Below are positions 35,868 through 45,682 of a stretch of 64,000 bases of DNA, piece by piece. Every line of letters starts with the position of its first letter. The first letter of the stretch is position 1. The notes beneath the pieces are model-generated. The model did no database searches. It was not told the origin of the DNA and saw only the letters and a list, made by a program, of their open reading frames with translations. Source of the DNA: Leptospira sp. GTDB lineage: Bacteria > Spirochaetota > Leptospiria > Leptospirales > Leptospiraceae. The stretch covers positions 124,001 through 188,000 of the forward strand of contig JAPZRK010000059.1 of NCBI GenBank assembly GCA_027531445.1, given 5' to 3'. A program made the translations under genes and the position numbers.

Positions 35868-36954
35868 AGCCCTAAAAGAATCAGACTCAAACTGGGAATC
35901 AATGCATAGCTCTTCATTTTATGATGAGCTACTAAAACATCCTGCACCTAACTGGGATAAGAATGGCATAATTCTTCTCACTTTATTTTTTCTTTGTCTT
36001 GTTGGTTACCTATTTATTGGAAAGGTCGATGTGATCATTCCCGCACATGGTATCCTTAGACCTAAAGGCAGTTATTTTGTAGTAGAAGCATTGGAAACAG
36101 GCTCGGTGACCAATATTTTTGCAAAGCCTGGTGATTTTCTGAAACAGGGAGAATCATTGATTGAGCTTGAGTTTTCCGAACAGCAAATCGAACTTACGAA
36201 AGATTCAAATAATTTACAATATGAGGAGAAACGCTTACAAAGATTAATTCAAAGCAAGCGAGAAGCAGATATCATTTTAAAGAAGCTTGAATATAATTTA
36301 GAGAACAATCCTGGATCTGAACTATCAGGACTACTTTTGAACAAGTTTGTCTCCTTGAAAAAAGCCTACATTGATTTTAAAAATGGAATAGGCGCTAAGT
36401 TTTTATATGACCAAAGTCTTCTAGAATTTAATGAAGAGTATGCCAATCTCAAGGACGAAATTCAAAAAGAGCAGAACATCATTTCAAGCTTAAGAGGTGA
36501 TACGCGCATCAAAAAAGAGCGTGTAGAAAATGCGATCATTCGTATGCCATTCTCGGGTTATGTGGGCTCTCTCATGGTAAACAACATTGGCCAAAATATT
36601 ATCAGAGGCCAAACTGTAGCCGAATTAGTTGAGGAAACGCAACCATTAGAGGCATTTGTCGAAATAAAAAATAAAGATATAGGTAGTATCGCGGTAGGAA
36701 TGGAAGCCATTCTCAAAATTCGTGCTTTCCATCAAAATGATTTTGGTGTGATTGAAGCAATCGTCGAACGTATAGTTCCAAATGTAAAAGAGAAAGATAC
36801 GTTCTCAGTGGTTCTGTCGATCAAAACCCAATCACTACTTAAAGATGGGAAAAAATTTGACCTTCTTCCTGGTTTAAAAGTAGAAGCTGACATCATAACA
36901 AGCCGAAATCGTCTATTTCAAGTATTGTTTAAGAAAAATCAGGATCTCAACTAA
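35848..36954 (+). CDS. HlyD-family periplasmic adaptor
   Basis: The ATG at 35848 (GAGG nine bases upstream) is preferred over a GTG 15 bases earlier. It has 368 residues. A cytoplasmic tail is followed by one membrane helix (~35-55), then the lipoyl-like half-motif IIPAHGILRPKGSYFVVEALETGSVTNIF (~62, region), a coiled-coil hairpin (~115-210), the second half AIIRMPFSGYVGSLMVNNIGQ, and a beta-barrel segment. It would link the inner-membrane exporters to the TolC-like protein. It overlaps the first exporter gene by 20 bases. Confidence 0.9.
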   Translation: MKLKKFKALKESDSNWESMHSSSFYDELLKHPAPNWDKNGIILLTLFFLCLVGYLFIGKVDVIIPAHGILRPKGSYFVVEALETGSVTNIFAKPGDFLKQGESLIELEFSEQQIELTKDSNNLQYEEKRLQRLIQSKREADIILKKLEYNLENNPGSELSGLLLNKFVSLKKAYIDFKNGIGAKFLYDQSLLEFNEEYANLKDEIQKEQNIISSLRGDTRIKKERVENAIIRMPFSGYVGSLMVNNIGQNIIRGQTVAELVEETQPLEAFVEIKNKDIGSIAVGMEAILKIRAFHQNDFGVIEAIVERIVPNVKEKDTFSVVLSIKTQSLLKDGKKFDLLPGLKVEADIITSRNRLFQVLFKKNQDLN

Positions 36955-36956
36955 CT

Positions 36957-39900
36957 ATGGCTGTAGTTTCCACGAGTCTTAAGAACATTCTTTTAGAAGA
37001 TCCGTTTCGAAACTTAAACGAATCGGACAAAAAAGAATTTATCTCTCGTTGGAAATCTCTGACATTATCAGCAAATCAAGATTTAAAAGAAGTAACAAAA
37101 GACGAATCACCCATTGTATTCGTTGAAAACGGTCGTCTACAAGTCAAAATTAGAGTCAATACATCGGACTTGCTTGTTCGTTCTTTAACCGATGGCAATT
37201 ACTATGGATTTTCAGAATTAGCGCTTGGGGTGTTGAAAAAGAATTCTTATGTTGCAGATGAAACTTCAGATATATTTTTTCTCGGACAAAATGAATTTCT
37301 GGAATTTTTCGAGTCTTCGGCAAAGAAAAAACAGATATGGGAAAAGTTTTGCCAAGATATTCGTCTCCGAGATGAGTTGAGAGTTCATCCTTACTTCCGA
37401 AAATTAGGCAAACAAGAGATCTTTGAATTATCCCATCTACTTATTAAACAAACAATTCCTAAAAACAAAGTTTTGATCAAAGAAGGAAGCAAATCTTCAT
37501 CACTTTTTTTTATTCAATCGGGTCGCTTTAAAGTAACAAAATCATCTTGGGCGGCAGATTACTCCTCTTTCGTAGAATCAGGATCGGTTCTGGGTGAAAT
37601 GGGTGTTTTAGAGAAAAAGGTTCGTAATGCAACGGTCACAGCAATACAAGAAAGTGTAGTTTATGAACTGTTAGCAAAAGATGCGGAAGTCTTTTTTAAA
37701 AAATCTGAAAGCCTCTATAGTACGCTCCGTTCAGTTTTAGAGACGAGAAAATTAAACCAAGAAGAAGATGAAGAGGATGAAGGATTATTCCATACAGATG
37801 ATGACCTTTCCGAAGACATTATCCATTTTTTACCAAGCGCTACATTTTCACCAAAAAAAAGACTATTTGGTGCATTTCCAGTTATATTGCAAGAATCAGC
37901 TGATGAGACTGCATCCGCTTGTCGTAGAATGTTACTTACACACTGGGGATATGAAAAGGTAATAGAATCTTCAGATTCAAAATTCCCTGTATATGATTCA
38001 GAAGTTACAATGGAATCATGGAAGGAAACATTTTCTGCCATTGGTCAAGTTTTCGTTCTAGATAAGTTAAAGCATAGAAAAGAATTATACAATCATTTAT
38101 TCATTGTTCGCTGGGAATCCAACAAATTTATTTTAGTTTTGAAATTTGCTCCTGGCCAAATTAAAATTGTAGATCCAGCGAACGGTATTAGAACGATTAG
38201 TGAGAGCGAATGGGATTCTAAGTCAGGAAAACATGCCATTGTTTTCGTTCCAAAAATAAAACCGATTAAAAATTACCTTCCTTCACTTAACTATTTTCCG
38301 GGTCTTTTTGCCTTTTTTAAACCTAATCTTTCGTATCTCCTAAGTGGAATTCTTGCTACATTTCTCATTAAAGTTCTTGAGATATCGTTACCTCTAGTGA
38401 CCTTGTATCTTATCGACAATGTTTTGTTACGCGAAATAAAAGAGTTTTTTGTTCCTGTTTTGGTGGGTGTAATCATTTTGAGTTTTTCTCAAATATTGTT
38501 TTCGTATCTTCGGAATAATGTCCTTTTCTATACTGCAAGCAAAGTAAATCAAACGATCATAGTAAGGTTTCTTGAGAAACTTTTATCACTACCAATATCT
38601 TTTTTTGAGAGCCATACAAAAGGAGAGATACTTCAAAGATGGGAGGAAATTGAAGGTGTTACCCATTTTTTTTCCGAACATGGTACGATTCGTATCTTGG
38701 ACTGGATTTTCGGAATTATTGTATTTATTCTATTTTTCTTCTTATCACCCTCACTATTAACGGTGATATTGTTATTCATTGTTCCTGAGCTGATTCTCGT
38801 CTCTCAAATCAGTCCACTGATCGAAAGGGAAACAAAAAAAGAATCACTTCGAACCGCTGAGACTCTGAGCTATTTTATTGAAACAATCAATGGGAATGAA
38901 ACTGTCAAAAATCTGGGAGCTGTTTCTGTTCAGAGATGGGATTTTGAAAAAAGATTAACTGCACAACTCAATGCTGAAAGTAAACGAAAGTATTATTCAA
39001 GTATTTTAGAGTCAAGTTCAATGATATTTCGTTTATTAACAAATATAACAATACTTTTAATTGGAACGTATCAAATTTTGTCTGAACAAATAACTCTTGG
39101 TACGTTGTTTGCCATCATTGGACTTATTACCTATGTACGTTCTCCGATGGTTTCGATCGTACGTGAAGGTGCTTCCTACCAAAGGGCAAAGCTTGCATGG
39201 CGTCGTTTAACGGACTGGGATAAGTTGGATTCTGAATCCTCGCCTGATGCTAGATTCTCAAGAGTTGAAATTCCCGATATCAATGGGTCGATTGTTTTGA
39301 AAGAGGTTTCATTTGAGTATAAAATCGGGAAACGAGAATTCGGTTTAAGTAGACTTTCGCTTGAGTTAGAATCAGGCAAGAATTATGCGTTTGTTGGTCG
39401 TAGTGGTAGTGGTAAGTCGACCATCCTAAAATTGTTACTAGGTTTGCATGAGAGAAGTGGCGGAGAGATTTTAATTGATGGTATTTCTTTGGATGAAATT
39501 TGGATGCCTTCCTATCGAACTAGGATTGGAGTCGTTTATCAAGAAAATCCAGTGATCCTTGGCACCGTAAGGGAAAATATCGCACTTTCTCGTCCAGAAT
39601 CAACTCTCTCTGAGATTGTAGAGGCGGCAAAATTAGCCTATCTGCATGATCAAATTCTAAATTTACCACTTGGTTATGACACTGAATTGAGTGAAAATGG
39701 AGTGATGCTTTCAGGTGGTCAAAAACAAAAGCTGGCGATCGCTCGTGTCTTTTTGCAAAAACCCTCACTGATCATATTGGATGAGCCAACGGCTGCTATG
39801 GATCGGGAGAGCGAAGAAAAGGTACTTGCAAACTTGCACAGAGTTTTTCAAGACAAGACTATTGTGGTTGTCGCCCATCGGTTAGAAACGATACGGAAAT

Positions 39901-40019
39901 ACGATAAAATATTTGTTTTAGAAAATGGAGAATTGGCTGAATCCGGAACACATCGGGAGTTAATTTCAAAAAATGGAATCTATCATTTACTTCATTCCAA
40001 ACAAGAAGCCATCCGATAA
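36957..40019 (+). CDS. ABC exporter with two cNMP-binding-like domains and a degenerate C39 domain (B)
   Basis: A 1020-residue protein of the same build as the exporter at 32793. CNB-like domains lie at ~15-125 and ~140-260 (GEMGVLEKKVRNATVTA). An acidic linker (EEDEEDEGLF) leads to a C39-like domain: QESADETASAC at 312-322, where the expected D-C-G becomes D-E-T, and the His of HFVVL becomes Lys (NKFILVL), while the Asp of VDPANG (406) remains. The transmembrane domain is ~440-740; the ATPase has GRSGSGKST (~814), LSGGQ (~918) and LIILDEPT. With the first exporter it probably forms a heterodimer, since both ATPases look intact. Confidence 0.85.
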   Translation: MAVVSTSLKNILLEDPFRNLNESDKKEFISRWKSLTLSANQDLKEVTKDESPIVFVENGRLQVKIRVNTSDLLVRSLTDGNYYGFSELALGVLKKNSYVADETSDIFFLGQNEFLEFFESSAKKKQIWEKFCQDIRLRDELRVHPYFRKLGKQEIFELSHLLIKQTIPKNKVLIKEGSKSSSLFFIQSGRFKVTKSSWAADYSSFVESGSVLGEMGVLEKKVRNATVTAIQESVVYELLAKDAEVFFKKSESLYSTLRSVLETRKLNQEEDEEDEGLFHTDDDLSEDIIHFLPSATFSPKKRLFGAFPVILQESADETASACRRMLLTHWGYEKVIESSDSKFPVYDSEVTMESWKETFSAIGQVFVLDKLKHRKELYNHLFIVRWESNKFILVLKFAPGQIKIVDPANGIRTISESEWDSKSGKHAIVFVPKIKPIKNYLPSLNYFPGLFAFFKPNLSYLLSGILATFLIKVLEISLPLVTLYLIDNVLLREIKEFFVPVLVGVIILSFSQILFSYLRNNVLFYTASKVNQTIIVRFLEKLLSLPISFFESHTKGEILQRWEEIEGVTHFFSEHGTIRILDWIFGIIVFILFFFLSPSLLTVILLFIVPELILVSQISPLIERETKKESLRTAETLSYFIETINGNETVKNLGAVSVQRWDFEKRLTAQLNAESKRKYYSSILESSSMIFRLLTNITILLIGTYQILSEQITLGTLFAIIGLITYVRSPMVSIVREGASYQRAKLAWRRLTDWDKLDSESSPDARFSRVEIPDINGSIVLKEVSFEYKIGKREFGLSRLSLELESGKNYAFVGRSGSGKSTILKLLLGLHERSGGEILIDGISLDEIWMPSYRTRIGVVYQENPVILGTVRENIALSRPESTLSEIVEAAKLAYLHDQILNLPLGYDTELSENGVMLSGGQKQKLAIARVFLQKPSLIILDEPTAAMDRESEEKVLANLHRVFQDKTIVVVAHRLETIRKYDKIFVLENGELAESGTHRELISKNGIYHLLHSKQEAIR

Positions 40020-40027
40020 TATTAGAA

Positions 40028-41383
40028 GTGAATTCTCGTCGTTTTGTAATCTTCTTACTATGCATCTCACTCGCCTGGGGTAAGTCTGCAAGTGCCGAAG
40101 TTGTTGATTTCTTTGAGCTACCTAAGGTGGTTGGAGAGAAGTCTTACCAATTAAAATTAAAGGAGATTGAAATTCAAAAGAAGAAAGTAGATATGGATAC
40201 GCGGAATATTCGCTATCTCCCCACACTCAATTTTGAACATGCACCTTTCTTCGAGAAAATTCCGTCAGATGGCTTTGATAAAAAAGGATTTGTAACTTCA
40301 CTCAATTTAAATTGGAATTTGCAGGAACAAGGCAATGTATTTTTAACCAATTTGATTATGGAACTTGAATATGAACGGTTATTATTGGAATACCGAGCAT
40401 TGTTCCAAAAAGAATTGTATGATCAAGCGTTTCAATATTCAGAAACTCTCAAGCTTCTTGCTTTCTATGATTATGATTTTTCAAATGAAACTGACTCCGA
40501 AAAGCAACTGGAGACTATACAGAAGCTATATAAGCAGGGTATAGAATCTTATTTAGTTACTCAGAATTCCAAGGTGGATTATTTCTTTTATAAATATAAC
40601 GCAATCAAGTCACGACTCGATCAACAAAAAAGCCAATCCACATTCCGACGGAAATTTTTGTTAAAGGACGTCACTCTCAAAGAAATTCCAGAACGAGAAT
40701 TTTCTATTCTGCCATTAAAAGAGACAATGGATGAGTATGAAAAGAATCTGTCCGCGATTAACTTTGATATTGTGTTATCGATCAATCAGGTTAAAATATT
40801 GGAAATTGAAAAGCAAGTAAGATTCAATGAGATGTGGGTTCCAGATTTTTTTGTGAATATGTATCAAAATAACTCTCGCCAAACAATATACGGAATCAAC
40901 GGAAGCTTTTCGCAACCAAATTTTGTATATGATTATTCAAGGGGAGATTTTAGCCTATATGCAAATAATCCCGATCCATATTCCTCTACTGGCGCTAATT
41001 TTGGAGTTCGTATTCCTTTATTCAATCGTTGGCTTTCAAAAAACGAATTGGACAAATCCAAAATAGAAGTAAAGCTCGCAAAATCACAGTCCGAATTTTT
41101 GCGGGAGAATACTGCACTCTATTTGTTTGAGTTGATTCAGCAACATAACAATCTAGTGGAACTTTACAATATTTCCGTTGAGAGTCGAAAGACCGCGGAA
41201 GAAAACTTTTCTATCATGGAACGAGCGTATAAGACTGGTTCTGCTTCAATTGTCGAGTTGCAAACAGTGGACCGCCGTCAAAGGGATGTAAATCGGAATG
41301 CCATACAAAATAAATATGATTTGATTCAGCTTCGTTTAGAGATAGGACTTCTCTTGGGTGATACAATGAAGTTTTTAAGATAA
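40028..41383 (+). CDS. TolC-like outer-membrane efflux protein
   Basis: A 451-residue protein with a GTG start 8 bases after the exporter gene and a signal peptide (VIFLLCISLAWGKSASA). Long helical stretches with heptads flank beta segments, as in OEP-family proteins. GANFGVRIPLFNRWLSKNELDKSKIE near residue 320 (region) corresponds to the conserved GxxxxxPLF motif, and TGSASIVELQTVDRRQRDV near 400 to the second repeat. It supplies the outer-membrane channel for the upstream exporters, completing the machine. Confidence 0.85.
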   Translation: MNSRRFVIFLLCISLAWGKSASAEVVDFFELPKVVGEKSYQLKLKEIEIQKKKVDMDTRNIRYLPTLNFEHAPFFEKIPSDGFDKKGFVTSLNLNWNLQEQGNVFLTNLIMELEYERLLLEYRALFQKELYDQAFQYSETLKLLAFYDYDFSNETDSEKQLETIQKLYKQGIESYLVTQNSKVDYFFYKYNAIKSRLDQQKSQSTFRRKFLLKDVTLKEIPEREFSILPLKETMDEYEKNLSAINFDIVLSINQVKILEIEKQVRFNEMWVPDFFVNMYQNNSRQTIYGINGSFSQPNFVYDYSRGDFSLYANNPDPYSSTGANFGVRIPLFNRWLSKNELDKSKIEVKLAKSQSEFLRENTALYLFELIQQHNNLVELYNISVESRKTAEENFSIMERAYKTGSASIVELQTVDRRQRDVNRNAIQNKYDLIQLRLEIGLLLGDTMKFLR

Positions 41384-41478
41384 GATTCGATTGAAGAAAT
41401 TTATGTTCGTAAGGTTTTGCCAAACATTGAGATGTTCAGAGTGAGTAATTTTGATTCAAAAAAAGACGATTAAATGAT

Positions 41479-43032
41479 TCAAATATTAGTTCCTATCGCT
41501 CGAGCGACTTTCATTCCATCCATCGCCGCCGATACAATTCCTCCCGCATAGCCAGCACCTTCACCACATGGGTACAAACCTTTGATTTGAATATGTTCTA
41601 GGGTATTTGGGTCTCTTGGGATTTTCACCGGAGAAGACGTCCGAGTTTCTGGGGCATGAACAACAGCATCGTTGGTAAGGTAGCCTTTCATTACTACATC
41701 AAATGCCTTAAAGCCACGAACCAATGCTTTGTGTATTAACTTAGGCAAAACTTCATTTAAGGGAATGGAGATGATACCCGGCGAATATGATGTTTTAGGC
41801 AAATCGAGAGAAACCTTTCCATTAACAAAGTCTAACAGACGCTGAGCTGGTGCAACTTGAGTTTTTCCACCGAGTTCCCAAGCTTTTATTTCAATTTCTT
41901 TTTGGTACATCATCGCCGCCAAAGCACCGTAAGAAGAAAATGGGATAAAATCTTCTTCTTTTAACTCAACTACTATACCAGAATTTGCAGTAGGTCTAGC
42001 TCTTGCCGACGACGACCAACCATTCGTTACAATTTCACCTGGACTCGTAGCACATGGAGCTATCACTCCACCTGGACACATACAAAAAGAGTAGACTCCA
42101 CGATCCTCAATTTGTTTTACCACATTATAGGGAGAAGGTGGTAGATAGGGACTTCTGGTATCACATTTATATTGGATGGAATCAATTAAACTTTGAGGGT
42201 GCTCGACTCGAACTCCAATCGCTAGAGGTTTGAGCTCGATAGCAATTTTTTTATGATTTAATAGCGTAAAGATATCCCGAGCGGAATGACCCGTTGCTAA
42301 GATGATCTTTCTACTCGAGTAAGTTTCGTTTTTAAGCGTTTTTATACCGAGGATACGATCTCCATCGATGATCAAATCAGTGACCCTTGTATGAAAGTGA
42401 ATTTGACCTCCACAGCTTCTGATATATTCCCTCATATTTTTGATGATGTCTGGAAGTTTGTTTGTCCCAATATGAGGATGAGCTTCGACTAAAATTTCTG
42501 GAGTAGCTCCAAATTGTACAAGTAGATGCAGGATTTCACTAACGTTGCCTCGCTTTTTGGAACGAGTGTACAATTTTCCATCAGAGTAAGTTCCAGCACC
42601 ACCCTCTCCGAAACAATAATTTGAGTCTTCATTGACCGTCTGGTGGATGTTAATTGCTCTTAAATCTTCGATCCTCGCTTTTACATCCTTACCTCGTTCT
42701 AGTATGATTGGTTTTAATCCTTGGTTGATTAACTCAATTGCCGCAAATAACCCGGCAGGGCCTGCTCCGATAATGATTACTTCTTCGGAGTTGATCACAT
42801 TTTTGACATTCGGTGGAACGGCTTGTGTCGGTTGAAAATCTTCATCAATGTACAAAACTAAGGTAAGATTGATATAGATAACTTTCTGTCTTGCGTCGAT
42901 GGATCGATGGAGGATTTGTATATGGCGAATTGCGAGCAGGGGAATCTTTTCAACTTTACTTACATGTGTTTTTAAAACCTCATATTGGCCTGCAACTTCT
43001 GGAAGCACTCTTACTTGCAGCTCTTTTCTCAT
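41479..43032 (-). CDS. FAD-dependent dehydrogenase (COG2509-like)
   Basis: A 517-residue protein. An N-terminal ~85-residue ferredoxin-like domain precedes the FAD motif IIIGAGPAGLFAAIELI (~90). Other marks are FGEGGAGTYSDGKLYTR (~142), ATGHSARDIF (~247), CMCPGGVIAP near 316 and the final GLYPCGEGAGYAGGIVSAAMDG, all typical of this uncharacterised family. The substrate is unknown. It is convergent with the secretion operon and diverges from the hydrolase at 43113. Confidence 0.88.
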   Translation of the reverse strand: MRKELQVRVLPEVAGQYEVLKTHVSKVEKIPLLAIRHIQILHRSIDARQKVIYINLTLVLYIDEDFQPTQAVPPNVKNVINSEEVIIIGAGPAGLFAAIELINQGLKPIILERGKDVKARIEDLRAINIHQTVNEDSNYCFGEGGAGTYSDGKLYTRSKKRGNVSEILHLLVQFGATPEILVEAHPHIGTNKLPDIIKNMREYIRSCGGQIHFHTRVTDLIIDGDRILGIKTLKNETYSSRKIILATGHSARDIFTLLNHKKIAIELKPLAIGVRVEHPQSLIDSIQYKCDTRSPYLPPSPYNVVKQIEDRGVYSFCMCPGGVIAPCATSPGEIVTNGWSSSARARPTANSGIVVELKEEDFIPFSSYGALAAMMYQKEIEIKAWELGGKTQVAPAQRLLDFVNGKVSLDLPKTSYSPGIISIPLNEVLPKLIHKALVRGFKAFDVVMKGYLTNDAVVHAPETRTSSPVKIPRDPNTLEHIQIKGLYPCGEGAGYAGGIVSAAMDGMKVARAIGTNI

Positions 43033-43112
43033 AATCGTAATTTGTCAAAAGGTCACTTTTTATGCAAATATGATCTGTAATTTACACGTCTAAAGCACAG
43101 ATATAAATTCAA

Positions 43113-43823
43113 ATGATACGATCTAAAGAAAGAGATAGTTTTTTTATTCCTTCAAAAATTCAGATGGCACGCGAAGTCATGGGAATTGTTGATGCCGCCA
43201 AATTGGTTTTTCACCTTCCCGAATTACTAAAGAAACCTAAAGGAAATGGAGAAAGAATCATTGTCCTCCCTGGATTTGCGACGGATGACATCTTTATGCT
43301 TCCACTTCGGAGTTATTTACAGAATCTCGGTTATGCGCCGGAAGGTTGGGGTTTGGGTCACAATCATGGTGATGTCCCTGTGATCCTTGATTTGTTTAAT
43401 GAAAAGATTAGAAAGATTTATGCGGAGACGAAAGAATCAATCATTCTCATTGGTTGGAGTTTGGGTGGGTACATTGCCCGAGAGTCAGCCCGGGACAACC
43501 AAAATATTGTGACCAAGGTGATTACTCTTGGCTCTCCCGTCATTGGCGGACCAAAATATACCTCAATCGCTGACATTTATAGCAAAAAACAAAAGATCGA
43601 CATAGATCAACTGGAAAAAGAAATCGATGAACGATTTGAAAATCCGATTAATATTCCGATCTATTCCATTTATTCTAAAGAGGACAATGTTGTCAGTTGG
43701 CAAGCTTGTATAGATAGCTATTCTCCTAATGTAACAAATTATGAAGTAGACTCAACTCATATCGGTCTCATTGTAAACTCGGAAGTTTATGGGTTGATAG
43801 CAAAGTATCTTTCAGAGAAATGA
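43113..43823 (+). CDS. Alpha/beta hydrolase
   Basis: A 236-residue hydrolase. The nucleophile elbow is GWSLGG (~118), the oxyanion strand is VLPGFATDDIFM (~50), the likely acid is in SKEDNVVSW (~190) and the final His in DSTHIGLIVN (~215). It has no signal peptide and no obvious lid, resembling cytoplasmic esterases or PGAP1-like lipases. The substrate is unknown. It ends three bases from the convergent ABC transporter gene. Confidence 0.82.
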   Translation: MIRSKERDSFFIPSKIQMAREVMGIVDAAKLVFHLPELLKKPKGNGERIIVLPGFATDDIFMLPLRSYLQNLGYAPEGWGLGHNHGDVPVILDLFNEKIRKIYAETKESIILIGWSLGGYIARESARDNQNIVTKVITLGSPVIGGPKYTSIADIYSKKQKIDIDQLEKEIDERFENPINIPIYSIYSKEDNVVSWQACIDSYSPNVTNYEVDSTHIGLIVNSEVYGLIAKYLSEK

Positions 43824-43826
43824 TGA

Positions 43827-45617
43827 CTACTTGTATCCTTCTGCCTGAAGGCTAAACAAATGCGCATAACGCCCATTCAAAGAAAGAAGTTCAGAATGAC
43901 TTCCGTGTTCTATGATTTTCCCTTTTGATATCACCATAATTTGATCTGCCATCCTTACGGTAGAAAAACGATGGGAGATGAGGATGACCATTTGATTTTG
44001 AGTTAGTTTTCGGAAATGGTTAAAGATATTCATTTCTGCTTCTGCGTCCATAGCTGAAGTCGGCTCATCAAGCACCAAGATGTCTGCCTGATCTCTCATA
44101 AAGGCGCGAGACAATGCAATCTTTTGCCACTGTCCACCTGATAGTTCCTGTCCACCTTTAAACCATTTCCCCAATTGGGTATCAAAACTACTACTCATCG
44201 AGTCGATAAATGGCTTTGCCATACCCTTTTCGGACGCATCCAACCATTTTGTTTTATCGTTTAAGTTTTGCACATCTCCTACTCCAATGTTTTCTCCGAC
44301 TGTGAATTGATATTGAACAAAATTTTGAAAGATAACACCGATTCGCTTGTGTAAACTTTCCAAGTCCCAATCTTTCAAATCAATATCATCCAAAAAAATT
44401 GCACCGCTAGTCGGTTCATACAATCTTGTAAGAAGTTTAATGAGTGTCGTTTTCCCTGAACCATTTTCTCCAACAATAGCGAGTTTTTCACCCGGTTTGA
44501 GCATAAAGGATATATTGGTAAGCACAGGCACCTCATTGCCAGGATAACAAAACGAAACGTTTGAGAATCGAATGCCTGACTTTGATCTGCCTGTTTTATG
44601 TTGACCATTTATTTTATTGATGGGTAATTCCAAAAATTCATATAGATTTGCTAGATATAAATTATCTTCATACATTCCTCCAATTGATGTGAGGGCATAA
44701 GAGAAAGTAGATTGTCCTTGTCTAAACAACAAAAGATACATTGTCATTTCGCCTAACGAAATTGTTCCTCGTATGGCTTCCATAACCATCCAAGCGTAGG
44801 CTCCGTAAAAAGCAATGGTTCCTAAAATTCCCAGCAGATATCCCCAAAATCCTTTTTGAATCGTTAAATTTCTATCTTCAATATAAAGCTTATTAAATAT
44901 GCTACGATACCTTTCTAATAACATTGGACCTAGTTGGAATAATTTGACTTCTTTTGCATGATCTTCACGTGCGATGAGTGTTTCTAAATAATGCTGTTGC
45001 CTCGTCTCGGGAGCTCGCCATCGGAAAAGACGAAAGGCATGTTCTGAAAATCTAGTCTCAGCGATAAATGAAGGAATTGTTGCCAGCAACAATACGATCA
45101 CTGCAACATATGAATATTGGAGCAATAATCCTGAAAACGTGATAATTGTAATGCTGTATTGAATCAATCCAAAGATTCGATTTATGAGAGAAAGTGGTCG
45201 TGTAGATGCCTGCGTTCTTGCCTGAGTCATCTTATCATAAAATTCTGAATCCTCAAAGTGTTGTAGATCTAATGTTAGAGCCTTTTCAAGTATCAAAACA
45301 TTTACTTTTTGACCAAGTAACACGCGTAATAGTGATTGGATTACATTCGTAATTTTTTGAGAAGCGCTAAAAACGATAATCGCAATTGCTTCAAATGCTA
45401 CATAAAGTAAGGCAGTATTTTGATCGGAAACCAACTTGGTCGATGCGGCCAAAATGACTTGGTCAACAATCAACTTTCCAATATAGGCAATGATGGCAGG
45501 TAGTAGTCCGTTTGTAAGCGTGACCAAACAAAGTGAGAAAGTTAATGAACGACTTGTGTTCCAAACCAAATGGATGGCTTTGCCAGCAAAGCGAAAAATC
45601 AAAAAAGTCTTACTCAT
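43827..45617 (-). CDS. ABC exporter (fused membrane and ATPase domains)
   Basis: A 596-residue half-transporter. Six helices span ~15-320 and the ATPase is at ~350-590, with GENGSGKTT (~386), QNFVQYQ (Q-loop), LSGGQWQK (~495), LVLDEPTSAMD and ISHRFSTVRMAD (H-loop). No peptidase or CNB domain is present, unlike the exporters in the secretion operon. The membrane half is closest to small-molecule or lipid exporters of the MsbA/lantibiotic type. It stands alone, so it should homodimerise. The substrate is unknown. Confidence 0.92.
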   Translation of the reverse strand: MSKTFLIFRFAGKAIHLVWNTSRSLTFSLCLVTLTNGLLPAIIAYIGKLIVDQVILAASTKLVSDQNTALLYVAFEAIAIIVFSASQKITNVIQSLLRVLLGQKVNVLILEKALTLDLQHFEDSEFYDKMTQARTQASTRPLSLINRIFGLIQYSITIITFSGLLLQYSYVAVIVLLLATIPSFIAETRFSEHAFRLFRWRAPETRQQHYLETLIAREDHAKEVKLFQLGPMLLERYRSIFNKLYIEDRNLTIQKGFWGYLLGILGTIAFYGAYAWMVMEAIRGTISLGEMTMYLLLFRQGQSTFSYALTSIGGMYEDNLYLANLYEFLELPINKINGQHKTGRSKSGIRFSNVSFCYPGNEVPVLTNISFMLKPGEKLAIVGENGSGKTTLIKLLTRLYEPTSGAIFLDDIDLKDWDLESLHKRIGVIFQNFVQYQFTVGENIGVGDVQNLNDKTKWLDASEKGMAKPFIDSMSSSFDTQLGKWFKGGQELSGGQWQKIALSRAFMRDQADILVLDEPTSAMDAEAEMNIFNHFRKLTQNQMVILISHRFSTVRMADQIMVISKGKIIEHGSHSELLSLNGRYAHLFSLQAEGYK

Positions 45618-45682
45618 GTGGTTACTAATAAATCTTGTTGACTCTTTACCATCAAACTGTATTTTCTTTCGTTACAATCATC

